Shown here piece by piece: positions 56,492 to 64,000 of a stretch of 64,000 bases of DNA. A program made the translations under genes and the position numbers. The stretch is from Stomorhina lunata (taxonomy: Eukaryota; Arthropoda; Insecta; Diptera; Rhiniidae), in assembly GCA_933228675.1 (NCBI GenBank), contig OW121741.1, positions 58,368,651 to 58,432,650 on the forward strand, given 5' to 3'. The notes beneath the pieces were generated by a model. The model was not told the origin of the DNA. It searched no databases and worked only from the letters and a program-made list of their open reading frames with translations. Position 1 is the first letter of the stretch; every line of letters starts with the position of its first letter.

Positions 56492-58029
56492 CAAGTAAGA
56501 GTGGTATATTCGGCTTTGCCGAATCTTGGATACCCTTCACCAATGGTGTTCCAAAAGTAAAGTACAAAATCGTAAGAATATATTGATAATTACATAGTTT
56601 CTGATTACTGACTTAGTTGAGCCCCACACAAATGCTTCATATGTATATTAATTTTCTTTTGTTCACACTAAATGTAATTCCTAGCAATATATGGTTATAC
56701 TACTTTTATATGCAAAGAATCTTTAAAATTAAGAGTCGGAAAACGAAAAGCTTTTTGGTGGCGTCATCATCTAAAATAGTTATGGACCCAAACGTTAGGT
56801 TGGGCAGGTGGCTGATGTCGAAGGCAGTGTTACTTCGATTCTAAAGTGATATGTGTCTATTTTACGAACATTTGATAAAGTTCGATAGACCAGATAAACC
56901 ATGCAGAAAAGATGCTTCAAAATGTAGATGCCTTTAGATTTGCAAGAGCACATCGATTTGATGAAGATTAAGTATTCTGGCATGCAACCCAAAAACACAG
57001 TGCCCAGTGAGGGTTGTGTACTTTAATTCATACGAATTGTCCAAATATTAAACGTTTATGATTAGTTATGTAAAACTCTGAACTGATTTAGGTCAAAGCT
57101 TTAACAATGATTGTCAATGTATACAAGCCTTAGAATTATAAGGTATACACTCATAGTTTTAGATACATACGTGAAATATATAGCTTTTAAATGAATGGAT
57201 ATCAGCTTTGGCGGAAAATTTATTGAAGATTTACTTATTAATCTGAAGTTAGTTAACTTATTAAGATGAATACTTCAACAATAATATTTGGGATCTATTG
57301 TTCTTTCGATCTGTCCGATGGATGTGTGGAAAGTTTTGCTCTAGTTCTTTGTGCAATTATAATATGATTTAATGTATCAGCATTAAAGTAATTCCCGGTC
57401 GGGGTTATATGGGAGATAACAGTAAATGTGAACCGAGCTCGCCCATTTTCAATGCCGAACTTTTCAAGAGAAATACTTTTGTCAAATGTTGTCCCTCTAG
57501 AAAGTTTATTTTAGGCGCTATCGCTCTGAATAACGATATTGTACAACGTCTTTATACTAAATGTCATCATCGTATCTATTATAATAGATATATAATTATA
57601 ATTAATAAGCTAATTAGATAATTATAATTTGTCATTTATTAGCTACTAAGAGATTGCCTTAGGCGAAGTTATATGGGAGCAATAGTCAAACGTGAACGGA
57701 TTTCTCCCAATTGCAATTAAACAATTTAAATTTTCGTTGATATGTGAGATACATACATACATATGTAGGTTTTGAACGGATATCATGTACTTAGCTGCAT
57801 TTTTGTACTTCCTAGGAAGATTACCTATAATTTGATATATAATACATTCTCAAATGTTATCATAATGTTAAAAAGTCAGACATAAAATTAAGATAAATGC
57901 AGTGTGCCTGTCTGCTAAAATCAGATTTGTGGAGCTCCTGGAAGGTTATACCCATATGCATTTTACACATAATTTTAGCATATCGTCCCACCCTGAGCTC
58001 CAAAAACTCCAAAAACTTGACTACAACAG
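56492..58029 (-). repeat. Repeat RA copy 8 (truncated)
   Basis: It begins ACAAGTAAGAGTGG within the Helitron-like repeat (after GATATTAA) and runs to about ACTTGACTACAACAGAA. There another RA has inserted. It contains TTAACAATGATTGTCAATG at 57098, which is the uninserted counterpart of the piggyBac site. Confidence 0.75.
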
Positions 58030-58032
58030 AAA

Positions 58033-58956
58033 CAAGTAAGAGTGGTATATTCGGCTTCGCCGAATCTTGGGTACCCTTCACCAATGGTGTTGCAAAAGTA
58101 CTTAATGTAATTCCTAGCAAAATTTGGTTATACTAGTATTATATGCAAAGAGTCTTTAAAATTAAGAGTCGGAAAAAGAAAAGCTTTTCGGTGGCGTCAT
58201 CATCTAGAATAGTTATGCACCCAAAGGTTAGGTTGGGCAGGTGGCTGATGTCTAGGGAAGCTTCACTTGGGTTCTAAAGTGGTCCCTTTGTGAAAGATAA
58301 TGATTACTAGACTACAAGTAGAGAATGCATATTTAAGCCAGCCAGTAGCTTCGAAATAAAATAGACACATATTTTACGAACATTTAATAAAGTTCGATAG
58401 ACCAGATAAACCATGCAGAAAAGATGCTTCAAAATGTAGATGCCCTTAAATTTGCAATAGCACATCGATTTGATGAAGTTTAAGTATTTTGGCATGCAAC
58501 CCAAAAACACAGTGCCCAGTGAGGGTTGTGCACTTTAACTCGTAAGAATTATCCAACTAGTTAAAGTTCTTGATTAGTTATGTAAAACTCTGAAGTTAGC
58601 TGACTGATTTAGGTCAAAGCTTTAACAATGATTGTCAATGTATACAAGCCTTAAAATTATAGGGTATACACTCATAGTTTTAGATACATACGTAAAATAT
58701 ATAGCTTTTGAATGGATGGATGGATATCAGCTTTGTCGGAAAAGTTATTAAAGATTTACTTTTTAATCTGAAGTTAGTTAATTAATTAAAATGAACACTT
58801 CATCAATAATATTTGGGATGTATTGTTCTTTCGATCTGTCCGATGGATGTTTGGAAAGTTTTGCTCTAGTTCTTTGTGCAATTTTAATGTGATTTAATTT
58901 ATCAGCATTAAATCGATTACCGGTCGGGGTTATATGGGAGATTTCACTAAATGTGA
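58033..58956 (-). repeat. Repeat RA copy 9, nested in copy 8
   Basis: It starts ACAAGTAAGAGTGGTATATT with the perfect palindrome ATTCGGCTTCGCCGAAT. It is truncated at 58956, where duplicated LINE sequence begins (AATGTGAA|TAGATGACACACC). It is nearly identical to the reverse complement of 1-296 over its first 300 bases. Confidence 0.75.
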
Positions 58957-59676
58957 ATAGATGACACACCATCGCGTACAAGGGCAGTGGATCTAGGCCT
59001 ACGTGGAATCTCACGAGAAACCACGTCGAGACTAGCTCCCTCCCATATACCTTCAATGAGCCGGACCGCCTCTCTCAAGAGAAAAGCGACCCTGGAACCA
59101 CCCAGCGTCGTCGCAGTCTGGAGGGGGACCAGGGTTATCCCTAAGGACCCGTATGAATACCCCCACCAGTTTGACCTGGATCAAATCAAAGACTAACCTT
59201 CGAACCTGTGGTCGGCAGGCTAGCTTGGCCAGGTGTCGCCACCAAGCTAGTCGAATGGCTTTGAGCCGAGGTAGTCCCAGTAGCATACAGCGCACCACAG
59301 CCCGGGACAGGCACCGTGGGAACTGTTTCTCCGGAGATTATGAAGCCCTCTACCGGATACAAGGAGCATGATTTTTTAGACATTTGGGGGGTTCATATAG
59401 TTGGGGATTTTGCATTTTATCCTTAATGCCAAGAAAAATTTGAAAACTGTGGGGATGAACAAAGGGTACCCTCCGGCCGCCCAATTTGGGAAACAGACGC
59501 CGGAGGGAAGGAGGGTGGGTAGTTCTTAGTGGAGCGCTCCCTCTAAGCCTGTCTGGTATGGGTGACCCTACTGGAGTTAGCGATGATACCAAACTCCCCC
59601 AGCATAGCCCTAGAGTTCATTGCGCGTAAGCCCCTGCATCACGACAAGATGACTACCCTTCGCAGAGGAAATAGGG
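58957..59676 (-). pseudogene. Duplicated LINE 5' end fragment
   Basis: It matches 54939-55427 and 55571-55795 of the second LINE. It includes the N-terminal part of ORF1 (the 81-codon frame at 59298-59053 is the same as at 55276-55031) and the 5' terminus followed by AAATAGGGGGTA. It arose by DNA duplication, not retrotransposition: it has no 3' end and shares the flanking repeat with the parent. Confidence 0.85.
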
Positions 59677-60375
59677 GGTAAAAAGGGTAAAAATAAAATG
59701 TTGGTAGTTTTTTAAACCCATGTGTATCTTTTAAACCAATCAACAGAGTAACAAAATTCAAAACGGACCCAGTAAACAAGAAAAAAAATATTAGACACGT
59801 GTTTGGTACTTTTTTGATTCAGGGTTCAAAAAGGGGGAAAAGCGGAGGGAAAATAATTTAGGGTAGGTCCATTTTTCTTTTTCTTTGTATTTCACTTGAA
59901 CCAATAAAGCTAGAAATAAAATTTATAGGGAGGTCGATTGCCAAGTACAAAATATTAAATACGTGTTTGGTACTTTTTTCAATTAAAAGGGTAAAAAAGG
60001 GAAAAATCGGTAACATTATATCTCCTTAACCAACAGCGATAGAAGCGAAGATTAAATTGGTTTGAGATTCGCACTAAAAATTAAGGGACACATGTTCGGT
60101 ACTTTTTTGAAAATCGGCCGCCTAGCGGGCAAAACAGGGTAGAAATGGGAGAAATTAGTAACATCATATCTCCGAAACCAACATAGATAGAAACAAAGTT
60201 GAAATTGGATTTTAATCGGCTAGGAAAATAAGGGGACACGTGTTTGGTACTTTTTTTGAAAATGGCACTAATAAGAATGAAAAAGGGTTAAAACTATATT
60301 TTGGTACTTTTTTTACCCATATGTATCTTTTGAACTAATAAACATAGCAACATTTATCGCAACCGATAGATATTA
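59677..60375 (+). repeat. Helitron-like repeat copy 3 (duplicated)
   Basis: This is the paralogue of 55796-56487 and carries CACGTGTTTGGTACTTTTTT, GGGTAAAAAAGGG and ATCTCCGAAACC blocks. It is cut by RA at 60378. Confidence 0.8.
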
Positions 60376-60377
60376 AA

Positions 60378-60990
60378 CAAGTAAGAGTGGTATATTCGGC
60401 TTTGCCGAATCTTGGATACCCTTCACCAATGGTGTTCCAAAAGTAAAGTACAAAATCGTAAGAATATATTGATAATTACATAGTTTCTGATTACTGACTT
60501 AGTTGAGCCCCACACAAATGCTTCATATGTATATTAATTTTCTTTTGTTCATACTAAATGTAATTCCTAGCAATATATGGTTATACTACTTTTATATGCA
60601 AATAATCTTTAAAATTAAGAGTCGGAAAACGAAAAGCTTTTTGGTGGCGTCATCATCTAAAATAGTTATGGACCCAAACGTTAGGTTGGGCAGGTGGCTG
60701 ATGTCGAAGGCAGTGTTACTTCGATTCTAAAGTGATATGTGTCTATTTTACGAACATTTGATAAAGTTCGATAGACCAGATAAACCATGCAGAAAAGATG
60801 CTTCAAAATGTAGATGCCCTTAGATTTGCAAGAGCACATCGATTTGATGAAGATTAAGTATTCTTGCATGCAACCCAAAAACACAGTGCCCAGTGAGGGA
60901 TGTGTACTTTAATTCATACGAATTGTCCAACTATTAAAAGTTCATGATTAGTTATGTAAAACTCTGAACTGATTTAGGTCAAAGCTTTAA
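60378..60990 (-). repeat. Repeat RA copy 10, interrupted by piggyBac
   Basis: This is the duplicate of 56494-57101. It runs up to CAAAGCTTTAA and continues after the piggyBac at 63556 (TTAACAATGATTGTC) to 63739. Confidence 0.8.
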
Positions 60991-63555
60991 CCCTACAATG
61001 CATCGTGATGCATAAATGAATCAACCGCTTTATTCTTTTATATCTTTTTGACTAATTATCAAATTAATAAAATTCCAGCGGTTGTTTATTCTTGTTGTTC
61101 TTACTCAACATTACAAACAAAAAGTTGCTTTATAACGGTGCATTTTAATGGCAGTTTTTCAATTTCTTTTTGTCGAAATTCGTTTTTTTTGTGTTTGTGG
61201 TTTTTAGAGAATTCAAAATTAAAAATAAAATATTATTTTGCATCAAGGTGAGATTTAAAAATATTAATTTGATTATGTGATTTGTATTTGTGATTAAAGT
61301 GAAAAAATAATTACAATATGTTTAAAATTGTATGTTTTATTTAAAAAAAAGTGGTTGATTCAAATATGAATCACTGTGCATTTAGTACATCGATATAATT
61401 GAAAAAATCAAAAGATGGAAAAAAATATTGTAATTATTAAAAATGTGTATTGTTGTATGTGTTTAATTATTTTATGATTTTGGAGATGACGACTAAGGTC
61501 CATTATTTCAGATGCCGCTTATTTACCGAAATGGAGCAAAAAAGGTAAATTTAGAAGCTTTAGATCCAGATGAGTTATTCGACTTTATTGATAATATTCC
61601 TGAAGGCAGTGATGATGAGTTAGACGATATTGACGAAGATGAATTAGAAGCGATGGATGAAGGATTTAATAAAGAAGATGAGACCTTGTCTAAGAATTTT
61701 GTCGAAGAAAATTATGCCAACGTTTTCGATGCGGAAGAGGACGAAACTGTTGAACAGCCAACCTCTTCTTGTAATTCAAGAGAATTGTTATGGACAGAAA
61801 GTAACATAGGTAATGTGTCTTGTACATTTACTGGATCCACGAAATTGCCAGACAATATTTTAAAACTGGAGACACCCTTCCAATTCTTCAATTTTTTTTT
61901 CGATGACAAATTGATAGACATTATTGTTGAAGAAACCAATAGATATGGTGTATCAAAAAATCCCGAAGCAAATTTTGGTTTTACAAAAACCGATATTTTG
62001 GGATATATCGGCGTATGTGTAATATCATCCGTAGTTTATATGCCTAACGTAAGAATGTATTGGAATGGTGCATTTGGACTTGACATTGTAAAAAAAACGA
62101 TGACTGTTAAACGATTTGAAAAAATTCGTTCGTGTTTACACTTTAGTGATAATTCGTTGCAAACAAATGATAAACTTCAAAAACTAAGACCTGTTATCGA
62201 TATTCTTACTGAAAATTTTTTATCGGTACCTATGGAAGAAATGCTTTCCGTTGACGAACAAATTTGTTCTACAAAAGCTCGTCATCACCTAAAGCAGTAT
62301 ATGCCGATGAAACCGTATAAATGGGGATTCAAACTATTTGTTTTATCAGGAAGTTCAGGCTTTTGCTACAAATTTGAAATTTATACAGGAACAGAAAATG
62401 ACCCCATTAAAAGACTTCCAGGTGACCCTGATCTTGGTGCCAGTTCAAATGTGGTAGTGCGTTTATCCAAAGAAGTTCCGGATGATTGTTATTACAAAAT
62501 ATACTTTGACAACTATTATACGTCTATTCCCTTAATAGACTACTTGGCTAAAAGAGGTATACACTCATTAGGTACTGTGAGAAGAAATAGAGTACCATCG
62601 TGTAAAATGCCCAAGGATTCCAACGTAGAGTTTAAAAAAATGGATAGAGGAGGAACTATGGAATTTCTGACAAAATTCAACGGCACCACGGTATCTAACA
62701 CTTTGTGGAAAGATAACAAAATGGTTCTAATGTTATCCTCATTTGTTGGAACAGAACCCACACAAATGGTTCAACGATACGATCGAAAAAAGAAGCAGTC
62801 TATTAAAATTCCTTGCCCAGCTGTTATAAAACAGTATAACAAACATATGGGGGGCGTAGATTTGTTAGATAGTCTAGTTGGTAGATATCATATAAAGATG
62901 AGATCACGCAAATGGTATATACGTTTATTCTACCATCTAATAGATGTAGCCGTAATAAATTCATGGCTTTTATATAAAAGATCAAAGCAAGGAAAATCAA
63001 ACATGAAGTTAATGGACTTTCGGATGGAATTAGCCAACACGTTGTGCCAAATTGATTTAAATGCTGCTCCTAAGCGTGGAAGACCTTCAGAACACCAAAT
63101 TAATATTGAAGTAAAAAGAATGAAACCCAATACTGCTCCCATTCCTCCTTTAGATGTACGTCGTGACAACGTCAGCCATTTTCCAACATTTAGTGATACT
63201 CGAATTCGATGCAAGTATCCGAATTGCACAGGACAAACTTTTACTCTATGTCGAAAATGTAATACTGCTTTATGCTTAAATAAAGAGAGAAATTGTTTTG
63301 TAGCATTTCATTCATTATAATAAAACAATTTCAAATTTCTTTTTTCAACAAAAACAGATACATTCTTTTCTTTAGATAAAAAACATGTGAAATATGTATA
63401 TTATTTTGTTTAATATAAGTATTACCATTAATGCACAGTGATGCATATATGAATCAACCATCTATTTTTTTTAATAAATGACAAAAAATTTTTTTTTTTT
63501 AAATTCGAAATTCTACTTTAATTTAAGAAATCCAAATATGCCAAAAAAAAAAGGG
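60991..63555 (+). mobile_element. piggyBac transposon, apparently intact
   Basis: A 2565-bp element begins CCCTACAATGC and ends AAAAAGGG. It is flanked by TTAA on both sides (60987-60990 and 63556-63559), the diagnostic piggyBac target. The empty site is preserved in the duplicated locus at 57098. Terminal inversion beyond CCCT/AGGG is short. The ends instead share a subterminal motif, ATGAATCAACC preceded by GTGATGCATA: direct at 60996-61026 and 63434-63462, with an inverted version at 61354-61383. The transposase frame is open. Confidence 0.95.
61512..63320 (+). CDS. piggyBac transposase (602 aa)
   Basis: This is a DDD cut-and-paste transposase that acts in the nucleus and excises and inserts at TTAA. 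The ATG at 61512 (MPLIYRNGAKKVN) follows a non-coding leader, and the frame is uninterrupted to the TAA. Residues 15-80 are strongly acidic (SDDELDDIDEDELEAMDEGF), as in other piggyBac N-termini. The DDE_Tnp_1_7 domain follows, with the catalytic residues legible: D248 in LSVDEQIC, D333 in YFDNYYTS and D450 in GGVDLLDS. The C-terminus has the Cys-rich cross-brace finger (CKYPNCTGQ, CRKCNTALCLNKERNC, then FH) used in DNA-end binding. Length is close to the roughly 594 aa of the classic moth enzyme. No defect is visible. It could be active or domesticated; intact ends favour a recent transposon. Confidence 0.93.
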   Translation: MPLIYRNGAKKVNLEALDPDELFDFIDNIPEGSDDELDDIDEDELEAMDEGFNKEDETLSKNFVEENYANVFDAEEDETVEQPTSSCNSRELLWTESNIGNVSCTFTGSTKLPDNILKLETPFQFFNFFFDDKLIDIIVEETNRYGVSKNPEANFGFTKTDILGYIGVCVISSVVYMPNVRMYWNGAFGLDIVKKTMTVKRFEKIRSCLHFSDNSLQTNDKLQKLRPVIDILTENFLSVPMEEMLSVDEQICSTKARHHLKQYMPMKPYKWGFKLFVLSGSSGFCYKFEIYTGTENDPIKRLPGDPDLGASSNVVVRLSKEVPDDCYYKIYFDNYYTSIPLIDYLAKRGIHSLGTVRRNRVPSCKMPKDSNVEFKKMDRGGTMEFLTKFNGTTVSNTLWKDNKMVLMLSSFVGTEPTQMVQRYDRKKKQSIKIPCPAVIKQYNKHMGGVDLLDSLVGRYHIKMRSRKWYIRLFYHLIDVAVINSWLLYKRSKQGKSNMKLMDFRMELANTLCQIDLNAAPKRGRPSEHQINIEVKRMKPNTAPIPPLDVRRDNVSHFPTFSDTRIRCKYPNCTGQTFTLCRKCNTALCLNKERNCFVAFHSL

Positions 63556-63739
63556 TTAACAATGATTGTCAATGTATACAAGCCTTAGAATTATAAGGTA
63601 TACACTCATAGTTTTAGATACATACGTGAAATATATAGCTTTTAAATGAATGGATATCAGCTTTGGCGGAAAATTTATTGAAGATTTACTTATTAATCTG
63701 AAGTTAGTTAACTTATTAAGATAAATACTTCAACAATAA
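63556..63739 (-). repeat. RA copy 10, continuation after piggyBac
   Basis: It matches 57098-57282 of copy 1 almost base for base and then diverges sharply at AACAATAA|CACTGCTCTAC, the right breakpoint of the duplicated block. Confidence 0.8.
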
Positions 63740-64000
63740 CACTGCTCTACAAAATGAAACTTTTTGTGTTGTCCGGGATCACCACTATATTTTTTTTATC
63801 TGCTATAGTCCCCTGACTATAAAAATGGTCGAAATTTAAAATTTTATGGATACGATTTTTTTTAAAAAATTTTTTTCTAAAATTTGTCATTTTTAAAAAA
63901 GGAGATCCATTGATATTACCATATCTCCAAAACGGGCTGTCCGATTTTGTTGGGGAAACTGCATATAATAGCAAATTAAATTGCCTTTAAATTGTCTGTA
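63740..64000. other. Unannotated end of window
   Basis: AT-rich sequence begins CACTGCTCTACAAAATG. A 75-codon - strand frame has no recognisable domain. It may be part of another repeat cut by the window edge. Confidence 0.4.

Larger units (their letters stand above)
54943..63739 (+). repeat. Direct segmental duplication (two copies)
   Basis: Copy 1 (54943-57282) and copy 2 (58961-63739, minus the piggyBac) match over LINE 5' end, Helitron-like repeat and RA sequence, with only scattered differences by eye. Copy 2 lacks 143 bp (55428-55570 in copy 1). A 12-bp insertion (GCGGGCAAAACA, about 60125) distinguishes the Helitron-like part. The offset is about 4.02 kb, which fits tandem duplication of 54943-58960. 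Confidence 0.85.

Overview
The window is eukaryotic, AT-rich, repeat-dominated DNA, most likely from a dipteran and perhaps a calyptrate fly. The evidence is a gustavus-type SPRY-domain exon close to the Drosophila protein, (TA)n microsatellites and a typical insect transposon mix (Tc1/mariner, piggyBac, copia, mdg1-like gypsy, BEL/Pao, LOA-like LINEs). Species identity is inference. I see no prokaryotic genes and no CRISPR.

The one host gene recognised is gustavus (gus), on the + strand. Its main SPRY exon is 20176-21062, and a weaker candidate upstream exon lies at 18525-18592. I could not find the SOCS-box exon downstream, so everything after 21062 may be one giant intron (at least 42.9 kb) filled with nested transposons.

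Layout. 1-2407: copies of an unclassified interspersed repeat, called RA here (full length about 2.7 kb, hairpin ends, CGTCCGTCTGTC-type core). 2945-4930: two adjacent Tc1-like elements. 5129-7806: a large foldback element invaded by a DD37E mariner and a second foldback; its loop carries a tRNA-like segment and a 43-bp GC-rich tandem repeat. 8478-10634: a LINE fragment next to a third Tc1-like element. 10637-13886: a Helitron-like element made mostly of a higher-order tandem repeat (about 575 bp, four subunits). 14041-15570: a transposon-associated gene relic and a foldback built from two opposed arrays. 17126-19490: a microsatellite and a 1.7-kb inverted-repeat element. 20176-21062: gus exon. 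21475-34725: one RA copy carrying a copia element (21851-26319) and a full-length LOA-like LINE (28026-34092). 36187-47481: a defective BEL element containing a young gypsy element (36933-44008). 47857-50540: a near-complete RA copy. 50852-55795: a second full-length but broken LINE, inside Helitron-like repeat DNA. 54943-63739: a recent direct duplication, the second copy of which took an apparently intact piggyBac (60991-63555).

Three elements look recently or potentially active. The gypsy has LTRs identical by eye, open gag and pol, and a classic -1 frameshift signal. The first LINE has two long ORFs and an 11-bp target duplication. The piggyBac has a 602-aa transposase, a TTAA duplication, and its empty site preserved in the duplicated paralogue. 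Identities and identity counts were made by eye, without alignment software.
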